From positions 1 through 44,421 of the forward strand of contig JAGBIO010000016.1 in the NCBI GenBank assembly GCA_017934955.1: DNA of 44,421 nucleotides. Reading direction: 5' to 3'. Below are positions 16,596-24,884 of the stretch, in pieces. A model generated the notes under the pieces. That model ran no database searches, was not told the origin of the DNA, and was given only the letters and a program-made list of their open reading frames with translations. This DNA comes from Clostridia bacterium (GTDB lineage Bacteria; Bacillota; Clostridia; TANB77; RGIG9151). Made by a program: the position numbers and the translations under genes. Numbering within the stretch: the stretch's first letter is position 1; the number at the start of each line of letters is the position of its first letter.

Positions 16596-17072
16596 TTATA
16601 TTTTCTTGCTCAAGAGTATATTTTTCATTTCAAGAATATTATAAAAAGGAATATTTATACCTTTTTTAGCCAATTTTATAACATTCATCGAAACACTTAT
16701 TATATTTTCTTTCAACGCTTCTGTTATCTCTACATCGCTTTCTTTATTTCTGTACACATTTTCAATATATTCTTCTGTAGTAGGGAATATATTCTGAATT
16801 AAAAAAGCTTTTTCTTTTCCTAAAACTTTTCCAAACACAAAATTATATACCCGCTTTTTATTCCTTATCTTTTTATCGTAGATAGCTTTATATTTATCTA
16901 CTTTACTCGATATCGGAACAAACCATATTATTTCTTCATCTTCTAAATCTTTAAAACAAAAATAGCAGGGTCTTTTATTTCCATTTTCTTTATTTTGCAT
17001 CAAACCATATTCTTTAAACAAATCAAAAAAGCTATCTTTTATAAAATAAAACTTTCCGCTTTCTATATCCAT
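16596..17072 (-). CDS. CptN-like type III toxin endoribonuclease
   Basis: A 158-residue protein beginning MDIESGKFYFIKDSFFDLF. The blocks YGLMQNKENGNKRPCYFCFKD, WFVPISSKVDKYKAIYDKK, NFVFGKVLGKEKAFLIQNIFPTT (residues about 24-110, here as landmarks) and a C-terminal basic helix match the CptIN branch of type III toxins, relatives of ToxN that cut RNA and are held inactive by a processed pseudoknot RNA. ATG 17072 follows GAGGG. Directly upstream are a terminator, two 48-base repeats that can form pseudoknots, and a promoter: the full type III order. Toxin translation probably depends on read-through of the terminator. Very AT-rich, unlike flanking house-keeping genes. Confidence 0.85.
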   Translation of the reverse strand: MDIESGKFYFIKDSFFDLFKEYGLMQNKENGNKRPCYFCFKDLEDEEIIWFVPISSKVDKYKAIYDKKIRNKKRVYNFVFGKVLGKEKAFLIQNIFPTTEEYIENVYRNKESDVEITEALKENIISVSMNVIKLAKKGINIPFYNILEMKNILLSKKI

Positions 17073-17087
17073 ATTTCCCTCATTTCT

Positions 17088-17127
17088 AAAAAAAATCTAC
17101 CTTCGATAAAGAAGGTAGATTTTTTTT
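17088..17127 (-). terminator. Terminator between antitoxin RNA and toxin gene
   Basis: A 17-bp stem: eight A plus TCTACCTTC (17088-17104) pairs with GAAGGTAGA plus eight T (17111-17127), 6-base loop. In type III loci such a terminator sets the excess of antitoxin RNA over toxin mRNA. Confidence 0.92.
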
Positions 17128-17129
17128 AT

Positions 17130-17266
17130 ATTTGTCCACCTACACATTTATTTGTCGCAAGTAGGGTTGCGAGTTACATTTGCTCACCTGTACATTTATT
17201 TGTCGCAAACAGGGTTGCGAGTTACATTTGTGAACAAAGATGTTCTAAAAGAACATCTCTATTATT
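17130..17266 (-). ncRNA. Type III antitoxin RNA (CptI-like), two 48-base repeats
   Basis: Two tandem 48-base repeats (17130-17177 and 17178-17225) plus five bases of a third. In RNA sense each holds UCGCAA-loop-UUGCGA, a 6-bp hairpin; five bases of its loop (CCUGU or CCUAC) pair with a downstream ACAGG or GUAGG. This is an H-type pseudoknot in each repeat. The two repeats differ at exactly the two base pairs that keep the second stem intact (GU/AC against AC/GU), which is compensatory change. The RNA is expected to bind and inhibit the downstream toxin and to be cut by it into repeat units. Probable 5' end near 17266 from the promoter position. Confidence 0.85.
17238..17258. promoter_or_regulatory. 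9-bp palindrome at the 5' end of the antitoxin RNA
   Basis: AGATGTTCT-AAA-AGAACATCT, perfect 9-bp arms, just downstream of the promoter. It could be a 5' protective hairpin of the RNA or a repressor site. Confidence 0.6.
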
Positions 17267-17272
17267 ATATCT

Positions 17273-17301
17273 ATAATACACCTTTTTTATTGCAAGGTCA
17301 A
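17273..17301 (-). promoter_or_regulatory. Promoter of the type III toxin-antitoxin locus
   Basis: Minus strand TTGACC (17301-17296), 17-base spacer, TATTAT (17278-17273). Confidence 0.8.
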
Positions 17302-17339
17302 CTACATTTTTTTAGTAAATTGTAAATTGTTACAAATAT

Positions 17340-17834
17340 ATCGGAACGTCGGGGACGCCGTCCCCCTACAATGATGGCACAAACGCTGTAGGGACACAAT
17401 TCATTGTGTTTTAATTCTAAGCATCTGCCTGTTTCGCGGACACAATAGCAGTCGAAACTTCCCAATCACTTCGTTCTTGGAGTTTCTTTGCACAGGACGT
17501 ACAAGCCATTCACTTCGTTCATGGTGTTATGTCCGTGAATGGTGTCCCTACGATGATTGTACCTTCCTGAATTTGAGTCTGACCCAATGTCATTAAGTTA
17601 AGAACTGAATTATTAAATTCTACCTAAATAAAAGCAGAAACTTGTTGTAGGGACACCATTCATGGTGTCCGTAGAATAGGCACAACAACATTCATTTTTT
17701 CCCCCCAAAAAAAAAATATACATAGATGTGTAGAGTTAGGACAGCATAAATGCTGTCCCTACAAACAAATAGAGATATCCCCAAATACCGTAAGAATGAA
17801 TTAGATAAGTTCTTAACTTAATGACATTGAATCT
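17340..17834. repeat. Cluster of palindromic repeats
   Basis: No gene in this ~500-base stretch. It contains a GGGGACGCCGTCCCC palindrome (17353-17367), disrupted GGACACAAT-type copies (17394 onward), a ~115-base module (17420-17533) whose inverted, diverged copy is at 43285-43400, a GGACACCAT-TC-ATGGTGTCC core near 17652-17671, and a GGACAGCAT core near 17738-17757. Ends with TCAGACT-type and TTAACTTAATGACATTG motifs occur at 17573-17603 and, inverted, at 17808-17834. Confidence 0.75.
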
Positions 17835-17883
17835 AACCACTAACCGCAAAAAATAAAGGATAATATAAGTTGAGATAACAGTA

Positions 17884-18513
17884 TTAATACAGGAAAAAGC
17901 AGATTCCGATGAAGTTGCATACGGTGGCGGCTGTGACAAACAGGTGCCATACCATGTGATGATATCGGAATCCTTTTTTTGCGTAAAAAATGGCACCGAT
18001 AGAGTATAAGATACCACCGACTACGATAAGTCCGAGAAGTATGGGATTAGCGTTTTTTATCAGTAACGGCAAAAAGAATAAGGCGGTCCAACCCATGATT
18101 AAGTAGATGGTGAGGGAAACCTTTGGCATGGATTTTTTAGAGAGGGATTTATAAAGAATTCCGAAGAGTACCATCAACCATTGAATGATAATAATCAGCC
18201 ATGCTTGCCATCCTCCGATGACGGAGAGGGCGACCGGTGTATAAGAGCCGGCGATGGCGACATAGATAAAGATGTGGTCTAAAATGTGCATGACGTCTTT
18301 GTGTGGTGTATCGTGCGGCATTAAATGATATAGTCCCGAGGCGAGAAACATTAAGAAAATCGAGATAGAAAAAATCGTGACGCCGACGACATCGATAACC
18401 GTTCCGTAAGTATAAGCGATAATAGAGACAATCGGCATACAAATTAAGACCGCAATGGCGGAAACCAAGTGGGTAATGGTGTTGGCAACTTCTTCGCCGA
18501 AAGTAAGTTTCAT
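17884..18513 (-). CDS. Hemolysin III / TrhA-family membrane protein
   Basis: A 209-residue seven-helix membrane protein of the PAQR/TrhA (YqfA, Hly-III) family. Signature features are FGEEVANTITHLVSAIAV at the N-terminus, SGLYHLMPHDTPHKDVMHILDHIFIYVAIAGSYTP in the middle (metal-type His and Asp residues; region about 58-93) and the C-terminal YHHMVWHLFV histidines. Members influence membrane lipid homeostasis; despite the name most are not demonstrated haemolysins. ATG 18513 is preceded by AAAAGGAGTTGATAG. It stands alone, convergent with nothing, divergent from lon. Confidence 0.93.
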   Translation of the reverse strand: MKLTFGEEVANTITHLVSAIAVLICMPIVSIIAYTYGTVIDVVGVTIFSISIFLMFLASGLYHLMPHDTPHKDVMHILDHIFIYVAIAGSYTPVALSVIGGWQAWLIIIIQWLMVLFGILYKSLSKKSMPKVSLTIYLIMGWTALFFLPLLIKNANPILLGLIVVGGILYSIGAIFYAKKGFRYHHMVWHLFVTAATVCNFIGICFFLY

Positions 18514-18721
18514 GCTATCAACTCCTTTTAAGTGAGTATATCATTTTAAATAGGATAGTGCAACAGAACCCCTTATGCAAGATGTCAGATTTGCGGGAAG
18601 TTTTTGGGATGATTTCTTGTATTTACTACTAAGGAATTCTGTATTTTTTACGATAAATAGTATAACGGCATTTGATAGAAGATAGGTTCCATTAAGTGTA
18701 CCGATAGCCATAAATAACCGC

Positions 18722-18750
18722 TTGAATCTTGGTAGGATGCGGTTTAAAAT
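18722..18750 (+). promoter_or_regulatory. lon promoter
   Basis: TTGAAT (18722-18727), 17-base spacer, TAAAAT (18745-18750), 33 bases before the chosen start. The rest of the 18514-18782 gap shows no gene and no repeat. Confidence 0.7.
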
Positions 18751-18782
18751 GATATATGTATAAACAAAAAGGGGAGAGGGCT

Positions 18783-21203
18783 ATGCAGGATATAAAAAAG
18801 GTTATAAAGAGGCAGATTTTACCGTTGCTTCCGCTTAGGGGAATAACTGTTTTTCCTTGTATGACAGTGCATTTTGACGTGGGAAGACCAAAGTCTGTGA
18901 AGGCGATTAGTGAGGCGATGAAGAATCATCAGCTTGTTTTTTTGGTGACACAGATAGATGCTGCCAATGAATCCCCGGATGAAAGCGGATTGCACAAGGT
19001 AGGAACAATTGCGATTATTCGGCAGATTTTGAAGTTGCCGGGCGATGCGATTCGTGTATTGGTAGAAGGAATCAGCCGTGCAGAGTTTGCAAGTATGGTG
19101 CAAAGTGAACCGTATTTTGTAGCGGAAGTTTGCGAAAAAGTGTATGTTTATGAAAATCAGAATAAGAGCGAGATTACGGCGTTGATGAGAAAAACAATTT
19201 CAACGTTTGAAGAATATATTTCTTTAAATCAAAAGATGAATCCGGAAATTTTATCGAGAGTTTTGGAAGTGACTGAAATCAGCCAGTTAAGTGATGTAAT
19301 TGCAAGTAACTTAACGGTTTCGGTAGAGGAACGACAGAATATTTTGTCTGAGTTTGATTCGAAAGTGAGATTGGAGAAATTAATTGCTTGCTTGGAAAAA
19401 GAAATCGAGATATTGAAGTTAGAAAAGAATATCAGTATGAAGGTAAAGCAACAAATTGATAAAGTACAGAAAGAGTATTATTTGAAGGAGCAGATGAAGG
19501 CAATTCAAAATGAATTGGGAGATAAGGACGGTGTTGCGGGAGAGGTTGCGGAATATCGGAAGAAGTTTGCAGAGATGAATTTGCCGGAAGAAGTTTTTGC
19601 GAAAACGGAGAAGGAGCTGGATCGCTTATTGAAAATGCAACAAGGTTCAGCAGAGGGCTCTGTTATCCGAAATTATTTAGATTGCATACTCGAACTTCCG
19701 TGGAATTCCGAGACGGAAGATTATATCGATTTGAAGCGTGCGAAAGAAATTTTAGATGAAGATCACTATGGTTTGGATAAGGTAAAGGATAGAATTATTG
19801 AATATTTAGCAGTGAAAAAGATGACAAACTCGTTAACCGGTCCTATTTTGTGCTTATATGGACCTCCGGGGGTTGGTAAAACGTCGATTGCACAATCGAT
19901 TGCAAAGGCCGTAAATCGAAATTATGTGAGATTATCTCTTGGCGGTATTCGAGATGAGGCGGAAATTCGTGGGCACAGAAAAACTTATGTAGGGGCAATG
20001 CCGGGTAGAATTATTACGGCAATGAAACAGGCAAAGAGTAAAAATCCGTTAATTTTGTTGGATGAAATTGATAAAATGAGCTCAGATTGCAAGGGGGATC
20101 CGGCGTCTGCAATGTTGGAAGTGTTAGATGCGGAACAAAATTTTGCGTTCCGGGATCATTTCTTGGAGTTACCGTTTGATTTGTCTGATGTCATGTTTAT
20201 TATGACGGCAAACAGCTTGGATACAATTCCGAAACCATTATTGGATCGTATGGAAATTATCACGTTATCCAGTTATACGGCGGAGGAAAAGTTAAATATT
20301 GCGACCCATCATTTGTTACCGAAACAGTTAAAGAAACATGGTTTAAAGAAGAACAGCGTGTCGATTGGACAATCTGTGATGAAGAGTATTATTGATGGCT
20401 ATACGAGAGAAGCCGGAGTGAGAATGCTAGAGCGTGAAATTGCGACAATTTGCCGAAAATGTGTGAGAGAAATTTTAGAGGAAAACGTTTCGAAGGTGAC
20501 GATTACCAATAAAAATTTAGAGGAATATTTAGGTCCGGTGAAAGTGATTCACGATAAGGCTAATCAGAAGAATGAAATTGGTATTGTGACGGGATTGGCT
20601 TGGACGTCAGTTGGTGGAGAAATCTTAAATATTGAGGTTAATACAATGCCCGGAAGCGGAAGATTGGAATTAACCGGTCAACTTGGTGATGTGATGAAGG
20701 AATCAGCAAAAGCGGGATTCAGCTATTTACGGTCGATTGCAGAAAAATTGGATATTCCGCAGGATTTCTATAAGACAGAGGATATTCACATTCATATTCC
20801 GGAAGGGGCAACGCCGAAGGACGGACCGTCTGCCGGAATTACCATGGCAACGGCTGTGATTTCTGCTTTAACCGGTATTCCGGTTCGAAGAGAAGTGGCG
20901 ATGACAGGAGAAATTACGTTAAGAGGCAGAGTTTTACCGATTGGCGGATTAAAGGAAAAAGTGTTTGCAGCTTATCGTGCAGGAATTAAAACAATTGTGA
21001 TTCCGAAGGATAATGAGAAGGATTTGGAGGATATTCCGGAGAATATTCGAGAAAAAATTAATTTTGTTCCGGCAACTACCATGGAGACGGTTTTAAAGAC
21101 GGCTTTGACAAAAAATCCGTTTGTGAAGAAAGGCGATGAGCCGAGAAGATTAATTGAAATTGCAACTACGACGGCATATCATACCGAAGTAGTGGAACAA
21201 TAA
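18783..21203 (+). CDS. lon: ATP-dependent Lon protease
   Basis: Cytosolic AAA+ protease that degrades misfolded and regulatory proteins. 806 residues in the canonical order: N-terminal LON substrate domain ([24 protein letters not shown]), coiled coil, Walker A GPPGVGKT near residue 365, Walker [11 protein letters not shown], and C-terminal serine-lysine protease domain with [12 protein letters not shown] (catalytic Ser) and the [13 protein letters not shown] lysine region. ATG 18783 follows GGGGAGAGGG; a frame-upstream start at 18756 would put the RBS within the gene. A terminator follows the stop. Confidence 0.97.
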   Translation: MQDIKKVIKRQILPLLPLRGITVFPCMTVHFDVGRPKSVKAISEAMKNHQLVFLVTQIDAANESPDESGLHKVGTIAIIRQILKLPGDAIRVLVEGISRAEFASMVQSEPYFVAEVCEKVYVYENQNKSEITALMRKTISTFEEYISLNQKMNPEILSRVLEVTEISQLSDVIASNLTVSVEERQNILSEFDSKVRLEKLIACLEKEIEILKLEKNISMKVKQQIDKVQKEYYLKEQMKAIQNELGDKDGVAGEVAEYRKKFAEMNLPEEVFAKTEKELDRLLKMQQGSAEGSVIRNYLDCILELPWNSETEDYIDLKRAKEILDEDHYGLDKVKDRIIEYLAVKKMTNSLTGPILCLYGPPGVGKTSIAQSIAKAVNRNYVRLSLGGIRDEAEIRGHRKTYVGAMPGRIITAMKQAKSKNPLILLDEIDKMSSDCKGDPASAMLEVLDAEQNFAFRDHFLELPFDLSDVMFIMTANSLDTIPKPLLDRMEIITLSSYTAEEKLNIATHHLLPKQLKKHGLKKNSVSIGQSVMKSIIDGYTREAGVRMLEREIATICRKCVREILEENVSKVTITNKNLEEYLGPVKVIHDKANQKNEIGIVTGLAWTSVGGEILNIEVNTMPGSGRLELTGQLGDVMKESAKAGFSYLRSIAEKLDIPQDFYKTEDIHIHIPEGATPKDGPSAGITMATAVISALTGIPVRREVAMTGEITLRGRVLPIGGLKEKVFAAYRAGIKTIVIPKDNEKDLEDIPENIREKINFVPATTMETVLKTALTKNPFVKKGDEPRRLIEIATTTAYHTEVVEQ

Positions 21204-21210
21204 CGAAAGA

Positions 21211-21240
21211 GGGAGTTCAGTGATAGAACTCCCTTGTATT
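21211..21240 (+). terminator. Terminator after lon
   Basis: GGGAGTTC (21211-21218) and GAACTCCC (21226-21233), 7-base loop, then TTGTATTTTG. Confidence 0.75.
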
Positions 21241-21273
21241 TTGTAAATTATTTTTAGGGTTTCTTAATCTATT

Positions 21274-21380
21274 GTAGGGACAGCATTCATGCTGTCCACA
21301 AAAAAGGAAGAGAAGCAGGACAGCATAAATGCTGTCCGTACAAATAATCTGAGAAACATTTAAAGTACATATATAAGACA
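21274..21380. repeat. Palindrome-pair repeat, GGACAGCAT type
   Basis: Two GGACAGCAT-type palindromes (21278-21297 and 21318-21337) bounded by TGTAGG and GTACA, with the right flank GAAACATTTAAAGTACATATATAA as in the copy near 43430. Its left terminal repeat is missing. Confidence 0.8.
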
Positions 21381-21549
21381 GTTACAATTCAGACTCAAAC
21401 TTATAGTGAAGCCAGAAATACTGTAGGGACACAATTTATTGTGTCCGCAGAATGGGCAGACAGTAGAATTAGGACACAATGAATTGTGTCCCTACAAAGG
21501 AATACAGAACATTTCGGCCATATAGAAAATATTAAGTCTGACTAGTAAC
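21381..21549. mobile_element. MITE-like element, 169 bp, GGACACAAT type
   Basis: A complete copy with terminal inverted repeats GTTACAATTCAGACTCAAA (left) and TTAAGTCTGACTAGTAAC (right), enclosing two GGACACAAT-type palindromes (21427-21446, 21472-21491) whose outer sides are TGTAG and CTACA. No coding capacity. Non-autonomous mobility is inferred from the ends and copy number; no transposase gene is in the window. Confidence 0.75.
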
Positions 21550-21578
21550 ATAAGACAATAATATTGTAATATATTTTG

Positions 21579-21608
21579 TTGACATAAGCGCGAGTGCTGT
21601 GCTATAAT
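21579..21608 (+). promoter_or_regulatory. Promoter of the 21673 gene
   Basis: TTGACA (21579-21584), 18-base spacer, TATAAT (21603-21608). Confidence 0.85.
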
Positions 21609-21672
21609 GAAACAGTTGTATTTTTTTCAAAATTCGCTTTGGCGAAGGACGTAGAAGAAAGGAAGTCGTAAA

Positions 21673-22320
21673 ATGGAAAAGGATTATAATGCGTATTTTC
21701 TCGAGAGGGAAGCGGAGATGGATCAGAAGCGGAGCGAACTGAAGGTGGAGCTTGAAAAGCAGGTTGAGGCTCAGTTGGCGACGCAGATGGAGTCGGTTTG
21801 TGCTTCTATGAGACCTGATCTGATTGCTTGTTGGGAAAAGGGCGATTTAGGTGAAAAGATTTCCGAAGAGGTTTTTATTCAGATTCCGAAGGCGGTACTT
21901 TCGCAGACGTATCGAGAAGTTCTGAATGAGGTCGTTCGTGAAAAACTTGGAGAATATGGATTTATCGCATATTTCGATTGCGGTAAGGAGAAAAATCCGG
22001 AAATTGCGGAAGTACACTTTAATTTTACGCAAGCGTTTTACGAAGAGAGGGAAAACTGGTGCCATTGTTTGGCACAAAAATATCTTGCGGAAAAGATTCG
22101 CAACACGGCAATGTCTCTGTATCAGGTTATTGACTTGCAACTTCTCTCTATGCAGCCCGGGGCTCCTTATAAGAGCAATGTGAAAGCAACGGTAAAACTT
22201 CCGCCTGCTGCCCGTAAGATTGTGGCAAAAGGAGTTTGTGAGACGATACCTCGAGGAATTACGGGATGGTCGTTGGAAGGAAAAGATCAAATCGTATTTG
22301 ATGTGAGTGTGTCTATGTAA
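21673..22320 (+). CDS. Unknown soluble protein with charged N-terminal helix
   Basis: A 215-residue protein starting MEKDYNAYFLEREAEMDQKR. Residues 5-45 form a charged helix (ELKVELEKQVEAQLATQMES), followed by an alpha/beta region and a C-terminus rich in strands (SNVKATVKLPP, KDQIVFDVSVSM). No signal peptide or membrane segment. GAAAGGAAG precedes the ATG. It has its own consensus promoter and its own terminator, so it is a well-expressed single-gene unit. No catalytic motif and no family recognised. Confidence 0.65.
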   Translation: MEKDYNAYFLEREAEMDQKRSELKVELEKQVEAQLATQMESVCASMRPDLIACWEKGDLGEKISEEVFIQIPKAVLSQTYREVLNEVVREKLGEYGFIAYFDCGKEKNPEIAEVHFNFTQAFYEERENWCHCLAQKYLAEKIRNTAMSLYQVIDLQLLSMQPGAPYKSNVKATVKLPPAARKIVAKGVCETIPRGITGWSLEGKDQIVFDVSVSM

Positions 22321-22322
22321 GG

Positions 22323-22360
22323 AAAACTCTCTTCACTGTAAAAGGTGAAGGGAGTTTTTT
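22323..22360 (+). terminator. Terminator after the 21673 gene
   Basis: AAAACTCTCTTCAC (22323-22336) pairs with GTGAAGGGAGTTTT (22345-22358) with one G-U pair, then more T. Confidence 0.9.
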
Positions 22361-22368
22361 TCTTCTGT

Positions 22369-22560
22369 GGACAGCATAAATGCTGTCCACAGAAAAGGTA
22401 GAACGTCATTTGTAGGGACACAATTTATTGTGTCCTAATTCTATCGTTTGCCTATTCCGCGGACACAATGAATTGTGTCCCTACAGCGATTATGCCGTCA
22501 TTGTAGGGGACGGCGTCCTCGACGTCCCGATATATATTCTGAGCAGTAACGTAGATATTG
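22369..22560. repeat. Cluster of palindromic repeats
   Basis: The 320-base gap before the alarmone synthetase has no gene. It holds one GGACAGCAT core (22369-22388), a pair of GGACACAAT cores (22416-22435, 22461-22480) and a GGGGACGGCGTCC-type palindrome (22507-22527). Confidence 0.8.
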
Positions 22561-22578
22561 AATGTTTTGTGAATTTGA

Positions 22579-22607
22579 TTGACAAGCGGGTTGGAATAAG
22601 ATAAAGA
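22579..22607 (+). promoter_or_regulatory. Promoter of the alarmone synthetase gene
   Basis: TTGACA (22579-22584), 17-base spacer, TAAAGA (22602-22607). Confidence 0.65.
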
Positions 22608-22643
22608 TGTATTGTAAGGTTATGAAAGGAAAGGTGATAAAAA

Positions 22644-23393
22644 ATGGAGCATAATCTTATGATTCCTCTTCCTCAAAAGAATCAACTACCGAAATACGAG
22701 GATTTATCGGGGGAACAGAAGTATTTTTTGAATCAGGCACAGCAGTATCAGGAGTTAATGATGATGTATAATTGTGCGGTGAAGGAAGTCCGTACAAAGT
22801 TGGAGATATTAAATGACGATTTGTCTGCTAAGAATGAGAGAAATCCGATTGAGTTTATTAGTTCACGAATTAAAAAGCCGCTTAGTGTTGCGAAAAAGTT
22901 ACAGAAATACGGACAAGATATTACAGTGGAGTCGGTTGAAAAGTATATCAATGATGTAGCGGGAATTCGGGTAATATGTTCTTTTATTGATGATATTTAT
23001 TTGGTGGCGAATATGCTAATTCAGCAGGATGATATTACTTTGATTAAAGTAAAAGATTATATAAAGGCACCGAAAGAAAACGGTTATCGGAGTTTGCATT
23101 TGATTGTGGAGGTACCGGTGTTTTTTTCAGATAAGAAGAAGCCGATGCGGGTAGAGGTGCAGATTCGAACGATTGCGATGGATTTTTGGGCAAGTTTGGA
23201 GCATGAGTTGAAGTATAAGAAAGATATTTCACAGGAAGCTGAGATTATGGAGGAGCTAAAGGGTTGCGCGGATGTAATTTCGGAAACGGATTTGAAAATG
23301 TTGAACATTCGAAATAAAATTAAGCGGAATCAAACTACGGATTTTAGCAAGATGAATCAACTGACTAAATCGGATTTCAGCATATTAAATTGA
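22644..23393 (+). CDS. Small alarmone synthetase (RelA/SpoT synthetase domain only)
   Basis: Makes (p)ppGpp from ATP and GDP/GTP in the stringent response. 249 residues with only the synthetase domain and no HD hydrolase, TGS or ACT domains, as in YjbM/RelQ and YwaC/RelP. Motifs: SRIKKPLSVAKKL (nucleotide-binding lysines and arginine), NDVAGIRVICSFIDDIY (catalytic Asp), KDYIKAPKENGYRSLHLIV and VEVQIRTIAMDFWASLEHELKYK (region 165-190). The C-terminal helices after residue 200 have the length expected for a tetramerising RelQ type, but I cannot separate RelQ from RelP with certainty. GGAAAGGTGAT precedes the ATG. Confidence 0.92.
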   Translation: MEHNLMIPLPQKNQLPKYEDLSGEQKYFLNQAQQYQELMMMYNCAVKEVRTKLEILNDDLSAKNERNPIEFISSRIKKPLSVAKKLQKYGQDITVESVEKYINDVAGIRVICSFIDDIYLVANMLIQQDDITLIKVKDYIKAPKENGYRSLHLIVEVPVFFSDKKKPMRVEVQIRTIAMDFWASLEHELKYKKDISQEAEIMEELKGCADVISETDLKMLNIRNKIKRNQTTDFSKMNQLTKSDFSILN

Positions 23394-23463
23394 GTTTTGC
23401 TATTGAATCGATATAGTTGGTTATAATATACTGATAGATGACTGGATGAGAGGGGGAGTTTTT

Positions 23464-24705
23464 TTGAAAGGAATACGATATACATTTGTTGAAAACGATA
23501 AGTTTAAAACCGGAATGTTGGGACTCTTTTTTGCGGTTCCGATTCAAAGGGAAACCGCTGCGGTAAATGCACTTGTTCCGGCAGTTTTAAGAAGAGGAAG
23601 TATGGAATATCCGACAATGAAAGATATTTCTAAGAAGTTGGAAAGTTTGTATGGGGCGAAGTTTGATTGTGGTGTTTCGAAAAAAGGGGAATACCAGATT
23701 CTGCGCTTTTACGGTGAAGTTGTGAATCAGCAGTTTGTGCAGGCAGAGGAAAATCCTTTGATAGAGCTTGCAAAGGTGATTCAGTCGATTGTTTTTCATC
23801 CGCTTTTGGAAAATGGTATTTTTAAAAAAGAGTATGTGGAACAGGAAAAGGAAAATCTGAAAGATTTGATTGAGTCGCGAAAGAACGATAAGGTTCAATA
23901 TGCGTTGGAAAGATGTTATGAATTGATGTTTGACGGAGAGCCGATGGGACTTTGTGAGTTTGGGAGCGTAGAAGAGGTAGACGAGATTAGTCCGGAAGCT
24001 TTGACAGCGGCTTATCAGCGAATGGTAAAGGATTATCAAGTGGATATTGTCTTGTCGGGTAAGTTTGAGGAAAGCGAAGTGAAGGCTTTACAAGAGCAGT
24101 TTGCATTTGTGGATCGCGAGAAGTTGAATGCGGAAATTCATTCGTTACCGGCAGTTAATGATGTGAAAACGTTTACTGAGCAGTTTGATATCAATCAGGG
24201 AAAATTATCGCTTGGGTATAATGTGAATATCGATATTAACAGCGACGAGTATTTTCAGATTATGGTGTATAACGGCATTTTGGGTGGCGGTGTGCAGTCA
24301 AAATTATTCCAGAACGTAAGGGAGAAATACAGCTTGGCGTATTATGCGTTTTCTCGTTTCGATAAATTCCAATCCACAATTGGAATCAGTTGCGGAATTG
24401 AAATTGCGAATTACCAAAAGGCGTTGGATACGGTTTTAGAACAGGTGAAGGATATTTCGGAAGGAAAAATCAGCGATTACGAGTATGAGACGACGATAAA
24501 AACCTTGGTAAATAGTTTGAAGTCAATGAAGGACGAACAAGTGCAACTTTTAGATTTCAATTATAGTCAGATTTTATTGGGTACTTCTTTGAAGATTGAT
24601 GAGATTATAGAGAAGATTCAAAAAGTGACGGTAGAAGAGGTTGTGAATATCTCGAAGAGAGTGTCGTTGAATACGATTTATTTTATGACTTCAAGTCAAT
24701 CATAA
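23464..24705 (+). CDS. yfmF: M16-family peptidase-like protein, YfmF type (non-catalytic partner)
   Basis: 413 residues with the two-domain M16 fold: ALVPAVLRRGSMEYPTMKDISKKLESLYGAKF is the position where active members carry HxxEH, but here the zinc motif is absent. The C-terminal half retains GILGGGVQSKLFQNVREKYSLAYYAFS, the typical second-domain block. In Firmicutes this protein is encoded beside an active M16 peptidase, and the pair is annotated as EF-P 5-aminopentanol modification-associated YfmF/YfmH. Start TTG 23464 is supported by GGGGGAG; the frame opens at 23446 without an RBS. A palindrome-pair repeat separates it from the partner gene. Confidence 0.85.
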   Translation: MKGIRYTFVENDKFKTGMLGLFFAVPIQRETAAVNALVPAVLRRGSMEYPTMKDISKKLESLYGAKFDCGVSKKGEYQILRFYGEVVNQQFVQAEENPLIELAKVIQSIVFHPLLENGIFKKEYVEQEKENLKDLIESRKNDKVQYALERCYELMFDGEPMGLCEFGSVEEVDEISPEALTAAYQRMVKDYQVDIVLSGKFEESEVKALQEQFAFVDREKLNAEIHSLPAVNDVKTFTEQFDINQGKLSLGYNVNIDINSDEYFQIMVYNGILGGGVQSKLFQNVREKYSLAYYAFSRFDKFQSTIGISCGIEIANYQKALDTVLEQVKDISEGKISDYEYETTIKTLVNSLKSMKDEQVQLLDFNYSQILLGTSLKIDEIIEKIQKVTVEEVVNISKRVSLNTIYFMTSSQS

Positions 24706-24764
24706 GGAAAAAGTAGAATTACCGGATGGATTGTATCTGCTAAAATAATGGCACAATCTTGTAG

Positions 24765-24823
24765 GGACAGCATTCATGCTGTCCACAGAAAAGGCAGAAA
24801 TCAGGACAGCATGAATGCTGTCC
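24765..24823. repeat. Palindrome-pair repeat between yfmF and yfmH
   Basis: Two GGACAGCAT-type cores (24765-24784, 24804-24823) bounded by TTGTAG and GTACAA; the linker is CACAGAAAAGGCAGAAATCA. It sits inside what would otherwise be a tight two-gene operon. Confidence 0.85.
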
Positions 24824-24884
24824 GTACAAATAAGAGCTGAGATTTCATTAAATGAAAATACAAATATCAAAAGGAGGTTTAGTA

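Noticed and set aside
16995-17276. Plus-strand 93-residue frame over the antitoxin repeats
   Set aside because: It is antisense to the toxin start and the repeat RNA, its repeated peptide (LFVA.RVASYIC) mirrors the 48-base repeats, and it has no RBS.
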